64,000 nucleotides of DNA, from assembly GCA_963728545.1 (NCBI GenBank), contig CAVSKO010000002.1, forward strand, positions 3,658,001 to 3,722,000. The letters run 5' to 3'. Positions 23,106 to 30,645 of the stretch are shown here, piece after piece (positions within the stretch are counted from its first letter, which is position 1; each line of letters opens with the position of its first letter). The notes under the pieces are model-generated. The model saw only the letters and a list, made by a program, of their open reading frames with translations. It was not told where the DNA came from and did not search any database. The position numbers and the translations under genes are program-made. The stretch comes from DASUNP01 sp963728545. Lineage in GTDB: Bacteria; Acidobacteriota; Blastocatellia; UBA7656.

Positions 23106-23198
23106 GCCTAACAATCGGTTCCAGCGGAGCGCGGGCCGCGAGTTTCGTAAGCTTCTTTCAGTGCCGTTGCCCGCGCCCGCTGAACCGGGTCGTTATGC
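23106..23198 (+). repeat. attC site 24 (forward)
   Basis: R'' GCCTAAC at 23106-23112, R' GTTATGC at 23192-23198. Arms CGGTTCCAGCGGAGCGCGGGC with GCCCGCGCCCGCTGAACCG. Confidence 0.9.
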
Positions 23199-23278
23199 CT
23201 CTCAATATCCGTTGAGACTGCAATAGTGTTCAAAGAATGAAGTGGCTATTGGGGGTTAAATGCATCTAAACTTGCTTT

Positions 23279-24454
23279 ATGCCCGTGAATAAAAAGAAAC
23301 GCAAGAAACAGGCTAAATTAAAGGAGGCAATCCCTACCGTAAAGAAAGGAAAGATTGTTGAGAAGATCACGGCGGGATTTCATGAAAATCCGGATGTTAC
23401 AGTCCGACTCAATGTGTTTTTGCCCGTTGTGGGGGGAGCCAGGAGGCGACGAGAAATAGATGTATTGGTTATCGGCCAATTGGCTGGATATACATTGAGA
23501 ATCGCTTTCGAATGTAAGAATGAAAGGCCGCCAATCGGAGTGCAAAGGATAGATGAATTTATAGGCAAGTTAAAGGATGTTGGAATTCCGCCTCAAAATG
23601 GGGTCTATGTATCAGCGAGCGGCTACACAGAAGGTGCTATTGAGAGGGCTCAAAAGGAAGGCATCAGAGTGCGCACACTTGAAGGACTAACGAAGGAAGG
23701 GCTTTCAGCCATACTCTATGAAGCGTTTCAAGCAGTAGTCTTTGTTATAGCTGACATCGCTCAACTTACCATTCACTACACAGAGGAGACAGGTTGGTCA
23801 GAGCATCCTTATATGTTCTTCACTGATAAAGGTGAGTTTTGCGGATATCTACATCATTTTATTTGGGATGGTTGGCGAAAGGGCTTATTACCTTTTGCCC
23901 TTGGAGAGCATCCTCTTGATCTACAGATACCACCCAACCTTTATCACCTAGTAAAAGAGGAGCTTAAACTTATTGAGTCAATAAGTATCAAACTTAAAAT
24001 CACTGGGTTCGTAATTGGCTTTCCAGGAAAAGCTGAATACTTTTCTCTCCTAGACGCAGCAAACAAGTCTCTTGAGCGCACAAAACTAAATGTGAATTTT
24101 GACACACCTACAGGGCAGTATCCTATAAATATTATGTATACAGAAGAAGAATTGAAATCCTTTATGGAAAGACCAGAAGCAGTAAGAGTCATCAATCGCG
24201 TAAGGCTTCCCAGAATTCGCACTGACAGAGGAGTCTACTGGCCACCCAGTGATCGAATGCTTTCAATTATGTTCAATAAGGTGCGTGCATACCAAACAGG
24301 TGAAACACTGGAGCTTTCATTTGAGGACTTAGGACAATTTGAGGGTACTGATTTGAATATCGCTTGGGAACCTGTTTCTGAAAAATACCTTATGTCCAGC
24401 CGAACTTGGTTAGTATGCGCTAGAGTAGAGCGCAAGAGTTCGGCTGACCAGTAA
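23279..24454 (+). CDS. restriction endonuclease-like (Mrr-type fold) protein
   Basis: 391 residues. After a Lys-rich N-terminus, residues about 25-150 form a PD-(D/E)XK core: RREIDVLVIG (Asp61), RIAFECKNERPPIG (Glu78-x-Lys80) and GVYVSASGYTEGAIERAQKEGI, a motif typical of Mrr-like nuclease domains. Residues 150-391 are unrecognised. No strong ribosome site before the ATG. Single gene of its cassette (TTATGCCTC ... GAGGCATAA). Defence function is plausible but unproven. Confidence 0.7.
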   Translation: MPVNKKKRKKQAKLKEAIPTVKKGKIVEKITAGFHENPDVTVRLNVFLPVVGGARRRREIDVLVIGQLAGYTLRIAFECKNERPPIGVQRIDEFIGKLKDVGIPPQNGVYVSASGYTEGAIERAQKEGIRVRTLEGLTKEGLSAILYEAFQAVVFVIADIAQLTIHYTEETGWSEHPYMFFTDKGEFCGYLHHFIWDGWRKGLLPFALGEHPLDLQIPPNLYHLVKEELKLIESISIKLKITGFVIGFPGKAEYFSLLDAANKSLERTKLNVNFDTPTGQYPINIMYTEEELKSFMERPEAVRVINRVRLPRIRTDRGVYWPPSDRMLSIMFNKVRAYQTGETLELSFEDLGQFEGTDLNIAWEPVSEKYLMSSRTWLVCARVERKSSADQ

Positions 24455-24476
24455 AGATCGCTTATGCAGGCAAGAG

Positions 24477-24568
24477 GCATAACAAACGCATGCAGCGGAG
24501 GCCGCGAGGCAAGTCTCGCATCAATCAATCAGCACGGCTCGCGGCCCCGCTAATGCGTGTCGTTAGGC
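24477..24568 (+). repeat. attC site 25 (forward)
   Basis: R'' GCATAAC at 24477-24483, R' GTTAGGC at 24562-24568. Confidence 0.9.
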
Positions 24569-24598
24569 GCTTGCAACCGAACCGGGATGCGGAATAAG

Positions 24599-24997
24599 AT
24601 GAAGCAAAAGGAAAAGCGCTCTACGAAAAGTCAAACATACATGACAGCAAAAAGAATTGAGAAGCTATTGAAACAAACCTTGCTCGACGACGGTGAAATG
24701 CAGTACGAGCTTTATAAGTACGAGTTGGAAGAGCTATTAGATGAATGGAAAGCATCTATGGCTAAAGACGATGATGACTATATATTTGCTGTGACAGAAA
24801 ATAGTGGCCGCGTGGCAATGATATTGATAGAGAAATCAGGAGAAGTACATATCAACGAGCAAGCAAGGGAGAGACTGAAAGCACTTTGGCCCGCAGCATA
24901 TGAAAACAATATGAATAAGCTGATACCGGCGTTTGCAGAACAACTGAACGAAGGTGAGATACCAGTAAGCGGAGTGAAAACAGTAGAAGCGTCCTAG
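24599..24997 (+). CDS. uncharacterised acidic small protein
   Basis: 132 residues from the ATG at 24599 (GGAATAAG upstream; longer in-frame starts run into the attC). The Lys-rich N-terminus is followed by a helical acidic stretch (KYELEELLDEWKASMAKDDDD) and a strand-rich middle (IFAVTENSGRVAMILIEKSG), then a helix RERLKALWPAAYENN. No family recognised. Alone in its cassette (TTAGGCGC ... GCGCCTAA). Confidence 0.6.
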   Translation: MKQKEKRSTKSQTYMTAKRIEKLLKQTLLDDGEMQYELYKYELEELLDEWKASMAKDDDDYIFAVTENSGRVAMILIEKSGEVHINEQARERLKALWPAAYENNMNKLIPAFAEQLNEGEIPVSGVKTVEAS

Positions 24998-25006
24998 GAA
25001 GACCGC

Positions 25007-25099
25007 GCCTAACAAAGGCGTGAACCGTAGCCGCGCAAGCGAGATTCGTATGCATTCATCAGTTCATTGTGCGCGGCCCGGTTACGCCAAGCGTTAGAC
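25007..25099 (+). repeat. attC site 26 (forward)
   Basis: R'' GCCTAAC at 25007-25013, R' GTTAGAC at 25093-25099; arms GGCGTGAACCGTAGCCGCGC with GCGCGGCCCGGTTACGCC. Confidence 0.88.
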
Positions 25100-25301
25100 G
25101 CACATATGCTGAAATAGAGGCAATGACTTGGCCACCAATAGCAAATATGCTCCGCTTTTCCGTGCGGTCCTTCATTCCGCCGCCGCGCCAGCCGCGTTCG
25201 CCATAATGTGGGAACAGGCTATGGCAAAACCAGCCGCCCTTGGTGCGGCGCGAACGCGGGGGTGCTGCATACGGCGCGGCTAAATACTTGGTGCGTCTAA
25301 C
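25094..25301 (+). repeat. divergent structured non-coding cassette
   Basis: A 208-bp cassette with no credible gene. Ends TTAGACGCAC (25094-25103) and GTGCGTCTAA (25291-25300) pair. P1: GCCGCGCC (25182-25189) with GGCGCGGC (25273-25280). P2: CCGCGTTCG (25192-25200) with CGAACGCGG (25251-25259). Sequence differs from the 13-copy family but P1 and P2 occupy equivalent places, with paired changes (T-A to C-G in P1, C-G to T-A in P2). P3 is not evident. Confidence 0.7.
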
Positions 25302-25387
25302 AAGCGCGTTGACCGAAGCGCGGTAACGAGGTGTCGTATGCATCGGCCAATCGCTCACACCGCGCTCGGTCACGCGAGTCGTTATGC
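25295..25387 (+). repeat. attC site 27 (forward)
   Basis: R'' GTCTAAC at 25295-25301, R' GTTATGC at 25381-25387; arms GCGTTGACCGAAGCGCGGT with ACCGCGCTCGGTCACGC. Confidence 0.88.
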
Positions 25388-25545
25388 CGCCACAGCGAAA
25401 TGTGCTGATAGACCCGTCGCTGCGCCAAGTCGCGCTCGCGCCAGGAATAATCAGAGCAAGCCAAGGCGAGGGGAGAATAAGCACGGCGCGAGCGCGACAG
25501 AGCCCTGACAGGCACGGCGCAGCTAGATGGTTGGGCAGGCATAAC
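25382..25545 (+). repeat. structured non-coding cassette, copy 9
   Basis: Closest to copies 1 and 8. Perfect P1 and P2, P3 GCCCTGACAGGC, same purine-rich P2 loop. Confidence 0.8.
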
Positions 25546-25629
25546 AACCGCATGCAACGGAGGCCGCGAAGCGAGTATCGCATCAAAGGCGAGTGCGGCT
25601 CGCGGCCCCGATAATGCGGAGCGTTATAC
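25539..25629 (+). repeat. attC site 28 (forward)
   Basis: R'' GCATAAC at 25539-25545, R' GTTATAC at 25623-25629. Confidence 0.9.
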
Positions 25630-25786
25630 CTGCTTAGCGAAATGTGCTGATGGACTGGCCGCTGCGCCAAGTCGCGCTCGCACAGCAAAGTCTACGCTCA
25701 GGCGACTACTCCGGCATTCATCAAGCAGGCGAGCGCGACAGTGGCTTATCAGCCACGGCGCAGCTAACTAGCTGAACAGGTATAAC
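25624..25786 (+). repeat. structured non-coding cassette, copy 10
   Basis: Second subfamily (TTATACCTGC ... GTATAAC), but with P3 as GTGGCTTATCAGCCAC, the hairpin of copies 2 and 6. A mosaic between subfamilies. Confidence 0.8.
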
Positions 25787-25871
25787 AACCGCATGCAACG
25801 GAGGCCGCGAAGCACAGTTCGCATGTTACAATGAGTGCGGCTCGCGGCTCCGATAATGCGGAGCGTTAGGC
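25780..25871 (+). repeat. attC site 29 (forward)
   Basis: R'' GTATAAC at 25780-25786, R' GTTAGGC at 25865-25871. Confidence 0.9.
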
Positions 25872-25903
25872 AGCCTAGAAACACTTGGTCATTGAGGATT
25901 ATT

Positions 25904-26617
25904 ATGAGCGAGGAATTGAATTTGATTGCTGAATCACGACGCCTTTGTGCGGAACTTACCGGACGACTTCCATCCGATTTTGTTTTAACTGACGATGCTT
26001 GGTTTATCTCTTCATCGGGTAGGAAAGTAGCAAGCAAGATTCCATCAAGAGTGATGGCCGTTATAGGAACACTTGCCCATCGAGCACGAGACTTCGGTGA
26101 ACTCAGTTGTGAGTTATTTGAACGTAACAAGGTAATACCGGCTATCGTCCTCACACGTGCTTTGATGGAAACTACAGCCTTACTGTATCTCACTCAAAAG
26201 AAGATGAGCCAAGCACTCAAAACGAAAAGCCTCGACCAACTCGATGACTTCCTTGTTAAATGCCTGTCTGGGAATCGGATTGATCCGGCAGAACCGGAAT
26301 CTCCAAACGTTCTGACCGCAATACAGCATCTTGATAAAGAGAATGGTTGCGAAAGGTATGCAGATTTTTACAACAGTCTTTGTGAATTTGCACATCCAAA
26401 TTCATTAGGTACATTCTACGCCTATACAGAATTCGATCCTCATAAATTGAAATTAAGTTTTGGGGAAAATAAAGGGCTCACGAAAGCGGAAGACGCAGCA
26501 TTCTCAACTGTCTTTGCCTTAGAAGTAATAATTGAATTCTATGACAAAGCCGTGGCAGCTATTCCAGATCTCAAAGATCTATCGGAAAAACTCTTCGACG
26601 ACACAACGGCTGCCTAA
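25904..26617 (+). CDS. helical protein of unknown function, DUF5677/HEPN-like pattern
   Basis: 237 residues, mostly helical. RALMETTALLYLTQ (about 85-98) and the later YNSLCEFAHPN (about 170-180) resemble the R..(M/L)E and (C/S)E.(A/V)HP boxes of DUF5677-type proteins, which have a HEPN-like helical fold. The match is by eye and weak. GAGGATTATT precedes the ATG. The stop overlaps the R'' core. Cassette ends TTAGGCAGCC and GGCTGCCTAA. Confidence 0.55.
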   Translation: MSEELNLIAESRRLCAELTGRLPSDFVLTDDAWFISSSGRKVASKIPSRVMAVIGTLAHRARDFGELSCELFERNKVIPAIVLTRALMETTALLYLTQKKMSQALKTKSLDQLDDFLVKCLSGNRIDPAEPESPNVLTAIQHLDKENGCERYADFYNSLCEFAHPNSLGTFYAYTEFDPHKLKLSFGENKGLTKAEDAAFSTVFALEVIIEFYDKAVAAIPDLKDLSEKLFDDTTAA

Positions 26618-26703
26618 CAATGGGATCAACCGGAGCGCGCGAAGCGAATTTCTTATGGTTCTGCCAGTATCGTTCGCGCGCCCAGTCATCCCAATCGTTA
26701 GGC
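26612..26703 (+). repeat. attC site 30 (forward)
   Basis: R'' GCCTAAC at 26612-26618, R' GTTAGGC at 26697-26703; left arm TGGGATCAACCGGAGCGCGCG with CGCGCGCCCAGTCATCCCA. Confidence 0.88.
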
Positions 26704-26784
26704 GGCCAAAGTAAATATCAGGTTGGCAAAAAGTGATGCTTCGTTTATTTTTGTTGCGACCGACTTGTGAGGAGAACAACAAAG

Positions 26785-28369
26785 ATGAGCGGAAATCAGA
26801 GAAGTAATACAAGGTATGATGTATTCATTAGCCACGCAAGCGAGGATAAGGAGGATGTAGTTCTTCCCTTATATGAAATTCTTTCAGCCTTCGGTTTGAA
26901 AGTATGGGTTGATAAATTTGAACTTCATGTGGGAGATAGCCTAAACAGGAAGATCAATGAGGGATTAAAAGGGTTCTCGATTTGGAGTCGTAGTTTTAAG
27001 CAAATCCTTCTTTAAAAAAGAGTGGCCTAAGAGAGAGCTTGATGGCCTAGTTGCAAAAGAAGATGGGAAAGACAAAGTAATACTGCCGGTTTGGCATGGT
27101 GTGAAAAGAAATGAGGTGGCAGACTTCTCTCTTATTCTTGCGGATAAAATGGCTGTCTTAACGGAACATGGAATTCCTTATGTTGCTGGTCAAATCTTCC
27201 AGGCTATTAATTGGAAGCCTTCAGAGGAATCGGGGACAACTCTGGAGGAAGCCAAAGCAGAAAAAGAGTTCCATAATATTCAGGTGAATGATAAGCCATT
27301 AGAATTGGATGAAAGGGCTGCCATGCGGGCATACCTTCAGCGCTCAGAGGTTCGCCTTTCCACAATGCATCGTATTGCCGGGGTTTTCTTGAATGGTGCT
27401 GGCCTGCTCTTACTCTTTCCCATTTTCTTTAGTCAGACTATTCAGCAGGTCGTCAGCTTCTTTTCCGACACCACACTTGCTCATATAAATGCAAATAATC
27501 AACATACTATGCTCGAAAGTATATCAGTTGTTACGATGTGTATTTTCCTGCTAGTTCCTTTTGCAACTTCTCTGTTTATACCCTTGTATGCACTCGGACT
27601 ATTGCTCAAAGATATTGTTCATTTCTACTTTACAGGCCATAACCCTGGATTCTCTGATAGGCTATTCAATCCAAGATTTGCGCTCTCTGGAGTCGCACTG
27701 TCTAGCGATGAGGCTCCTATTCTCAAGAAAGAGGTGTTAGCACATGAGTATTCATCTGATCTAATACACTTCATTTTGCCGTTTGATGAAAAAGAGGCAA
27801 GCTATTTTGATAATGTAAAAGAACATACTCAAAATATGATTGTTCCCGAAACAAGAACTATGGAACACTTGGATAGTATAGGAGTATTTCACTTTCCTAA
27901 CACCAAACCCGATCTGCAAGATTTTGATCAATTTAACACAGCATTAGGACTTGCTGGTGTAGTAGATAGAACGCTTGCCGGAGAAGTGGCTAAGCTGGAA
28001 ACGTCTCTTGTTCGACATGCATTGTCTTTGCGTAGACTTGTATTGCGATATTTGAAAGCATTGCTAATGTTCATTTGGACTACGCTAGTGTCTTTCTTCT
28101 TGATCTCTATCCTAACTAGGTTTCCATACCTGATTATAATGGCCCTGACTTATTTAGTTTGGGCATTATTGACACCTAGAATTGTTAAGCTTCCGATAAA
28201 ATGGATTTTAGAGTTATCGAATCAGAACGCAAAAAGAAGTGTGGATAGAGATAAACAGCTCATGCAATTTGAGCGCAAAGTGACTACGCTGTGCAGAATA
28301 GCGGCGGCAATATCTCTAATAGTTACTCTAGCTGCGGTCATATTAACTCTACTTAAGAGGGCCGCCTAA
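26785..28369 (+). pseudogene. TIR-domain membrane protein, frameshifted
   Basis: The frame from the ATG at 26785 (GGAGAA upstream) encodes a TIR start (YDVFISHASEDKEDVVLPL, KVWVDKFELHVGDSL) and stops at 27015. Skipping one G at about 26971 restores GSRFGVVVLSKSFFKKEW then PKREL with the likely catalytic Glu, and continues to 28369. The rest has two pairs of hydrophobic segments (roughly 27390-27625 and 28040-28170, plus one near 28300). Full length would be about 527 residues: N-terminal TIR plus membrane anchor. TIR domains in bacterial defence degrade NAD or make signalling nucleotides. Indel or read error. Confidence 0.75.
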
Positions 28370-28455
28370 CAAGCGCATGTAGCGGAGGCCGCGGAGCAAG
28401 TTTCGTATGAATCAGGGAGTGACGTTCGCGGCCCCGATAATGCGGAGCGTTAGAC
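28364..28455 (+). repeat. attC site 31 (forward)
   Basis: R'' GCCTAAC at 28364-28370, R' GTTAGAC at 28449-28455. Cassette ends TTAGGCGGCC and GGCCGCCTAA. Confidence 0.9.
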
Positions 28456-28527
28456 GGCTTCAGTGAGTACGTAACTTGTAATCGCCTGATAGGCTTTGTA
28501 TATTCACTCTTGAAGGGAGCTAATCGA

Positions 28528-28746
28528 ATGATCTCTAGAGAAAAGATTATAGAAGAGATTGACAAGATTCCTGACGAACAACTTGATGATCTCTACAGAA
28601 TCATAAAAGATTTTGAAGTGAAGAAGGAGAATGGACAATCAGGCGAAAGCGTTATGGCACGACTACGAAAGATTAAGATTTCCGCATCACCCGACTTTTC
28701 AATGAAGGCGACCCTCTACGATACAGAGGCAGAGAATGCCAAATAG
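28528..28746 (+). CDS. VapB-like antitoxin
   Basis: 72 residues from the ATG at 28528 (AAGGGAG upstream). Paralogue of 3819-4046, with MISREKIIEEIDKIPDEQLD then a KDFE helix and MARLRKIKISASPDFS. The 3' end overlaps vapC by 11 bases. Expected to bind and inhibit the PIN toxin. Confidence 0.78.
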   Translation: MISREKIIEEIDKIPDEQLDDLYRIIKDFEVKKENGQSGESVMARLRKIKISASPDFSMKATLYDTEAENAK

Positions 28747-29146
28747 AATCTTTGTTGACACATCTTTTGTAATCGCCTTAATCAACGACAAAGACCAGTA
28801 CTATGACCAAGCCCAATCACTCTCTTATGAATTCGATAATTCTCCGCTTGTCACAACCGATGCTGTTTTGTTGGAAATAGGCAATGCACTTGCGAGAGAT
28901 TTTAGGAAAGAGGCGATTGAAGTAATAAAGGTGCTCAGGAGCGGTAAGAATACGGATGTGATCGAAATAGACGCGAGTCTATTTGATAAGGGATTAGAGA
29001 TTTATGAAAAGTACGATGATAAGGACTGGGGATTGGTAGATTGCATCTCATTCGTTGTGATGTGGGAGAGAAGAATAACAGAGGTTCTGACATTTGACAG
29101 CGATTTTGAGCAGGCAGGATTCACAATTCTGAAAGGGCAGCCATAA
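28736..29146 (+). CDS. VapC-like PIN-domain toxin
   Basis: 136 residues, an intact PIN domain. NRIFVDTSFVIALIN holds the first Asp (Asp8), TDAVLLEIGNALAR the Glu, WGLVDCISFVVM the second Asp and LTFDSDFEQAGF the last acidic group. VapC toxins are Mg-dependent ribonucleases, often cutting tRNA or rRNA. It shows what the frameshifted copy at 4024 should look like. Cassette ends TTAGACGGCT and AGCCGTCTAA. Confidence 0.9.
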   Translation: MPNRIFVDTSFVIALINDKDQYYDQAQSLSYEFDNSPLVTTDAVLLEIGNALARDFRKEAIEVIKVLRSGKNTDVIEIDASLFDKGLEIYEKYDDKDWGLVDCISFVVMWERRITEVLTFDSDFEQAGFTILKGQP

Positions 29147-29149
29147 GCC

Positions 29150-29242
29150 GTCTAACAAACGCATGCAGTGGAGCGCGGGCAGCGAGTTTCGCATGCATCT
29201 CTGAGTGCCGTTGCCCGCGTCCACTGATGCGAGTCGTTAGAC
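29150..29242 (+). repeat. attC site 32 (forward)
   Basis: R'' GTCTAAC at 29150-29156, R' GTTAGAC at 29236-29242; arms CAGTGGAGCGCGGGCAGCG with GCCCGCGTCCACTG. Confidence 0.9.
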
Positions 29243-29295
29243 GCCTTTCAAGTGACTATCTAGCTCACTCTCGGAGTAAGATATCCTATCTGTGT

Positions 29296-29301
29296 TATAA
29301 T
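29296..29301 (+). promoter_or_regulatory. candidate -10 box of TIR/Hsp70-like cassette
   Basis: TATAAT 51 bases before the ATG at 29352. It would drive both genes of the cassette. Confidence 0.45.
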
Positions 29302-29351
29302 CCCCTAGCTAAGGAGAAGGTTATACTTCCGAATTACTTAAGGGATCTCCG

Positions 29352-30518
29352 ATGCTCTATGAAGCTAGCAGGTCAATAACATCCAATATGTCTAAACTAG
29401 AGCATTTCGAACTATTGAGAAAGGGAATAGATACCTGGAATGGGTGGCGGAGGGAAAGTTCACAAATAAAACCGGACTTAACGGGTGTTGACCTTAGCGG
29501 GGAAAACCTAATTGGCTTTGATTTTAGACAAACCAATTTCAGTAAAGCAAACCTCTCTGGCGCAGGCTTCTGCGAGACGATGCTTTGTAGGGCCAACCTC
29601 ACAAATGCGGTACTGGCTGGCGCATACCTGAGTGGAACGAACCTCACCAATACCAACCTCGCCTATGCAAACCTTACTGGCGCCGATCTCATCGCTGCTG
29701 ACCTGGCAGGGGCAAACCTGGCAGGGACAAACCTGACAGGGGCAACACTCACAAAAGCTAAATTGATAGAGGTCACCGTTGATGAGGCAGATTTTAACGG
29801 GGCGTTATTCTGGGAAACTGTTATTAGCAATGTCTATTTAGACCGAGCTAAACATTTGGATAAATGTGTTCACTTGGGACCTAGCTGTATAGATCACCGC
29901 ACTCTCTCAAATTCCTGGAAATTATCCACAGGATTCTTGCGCGGTTGTGGCTTAAGCGACTGGGAAATTGAGGTGACCAAGCTCTACAACCCTGGCCTCA
30001 GCCCTGACAAGATTATTAAAATACAAGAAAAGATGATCAAGATGCGGGTCGGCGAGCCGAAGAATTATTATTCCTGCTTTATTAGCTATAGCAGCTTGGA
30101 CGAAACATTCGTGACAAAATTACTCTCAGATTTGCAACATGCTGGCGTCCGCGCCTGGCGCGATGCTGAAAATATGAGGATAGGTGACCAGATAAAAGTT
30201 GTTATAAATGAAGCGATACGTAAACAGGACAAACTTTTGCTAATTCTCTCTGCGAATTCGGCCCGGAGCCGATGGGTAGAGACAGAGGTCGAATTCGCGT
30301 TTGAAGAAGAACGCAAGCGTAATAAAATCGTCCTCTTTCCTATTATGCTGGATAATAGCGTTGAGGATAATTCTGCACAATGGGCGTTCGATATAAGGCA
30401 AACAAGGCTCATTGGGGATTTTCGTCATTGGGAAACCCCTGGTGTTTATGAGCAAGCCTTTAAACGTTTGCTCAGAGACATGAGGCAAGTTGACGCGATG
30501 AGTGAAGACAATAGATAA
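29352..30518 (+). CDS. pentapeptide-repeat TIR protein
   Basis: 388 residues. Residues about 40-155 are tandem A(N/D)L.(G/N)-type pentapeptide repeats (TNFSKANLSG, ANLTNAVLAG, ADLAGANLAG), expected to fold as a right-handed quadrilateral helix. Residues about 237-375 are a TIR domain: YYSCFISYSSLDE, VRAWRDAENMRIGD, LLLILSANSARSRWVETEVEFA, with the likely catalytic Glu near 312. TIR domains of this type hydrolyse or cyclise NAD in defence. A Met at residue 13 is an alternative start. First gene of a two-gene cassette with the Hsp70-like gene. Confidence 0.85.
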   Translation: MLYEASRSITSNMSKLEHFELLRKGIDTWNGWRRESSQIKPDLTGVDLSGENLIGFDFRQTNFSKANLSGAGFCETMLCRANLTNAVLAGAYLSGTNLTNTNLAYANLTGADLIAADLAGANLAGTNLTGATLTKAKLIEVTVDEADFNGALFWETVISNVYLDRAKHLDKCVHLGPSCIDHRTLSNSWKLSTGFLRGCGLSDWEIEVTKLYNPGLSPDKIIKIQEKMIKMRVGEPKNYYSCFISYSSLDETFVTKLLSDLQHAGVRAWRDAENMRIGDQIKVVINEAIRKQDKLLLILSANSARSRWVETEVEFAFEEERKRNKIVLFPIMLDNSVEDNSAQWAFDIRQTRLIGDFRHWETPGVYEQAFKRLLRDMRQVDAMSEDNR

Positions 30519-30645
30519 GCTTCTTTAAATCTATTTATGACTGTCGGGGCTTAGAAAGATCATGTACTGCTTGCGTAAATGTTGTCTCCAGCTCAAAGCA
30601 AATTCGTATGGCTCATGGAATTAATGAGCAAGGACTTCACCGTGT

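Noticed and set aside
26968..26975. Programmed frameshift in the TIR-membrane gene
   Set aside because: The needed shift is +1 at AAA GGG, without a slow codon, stop or downstream structure typical of programmed +1 sites. An indel or read error is simpler.
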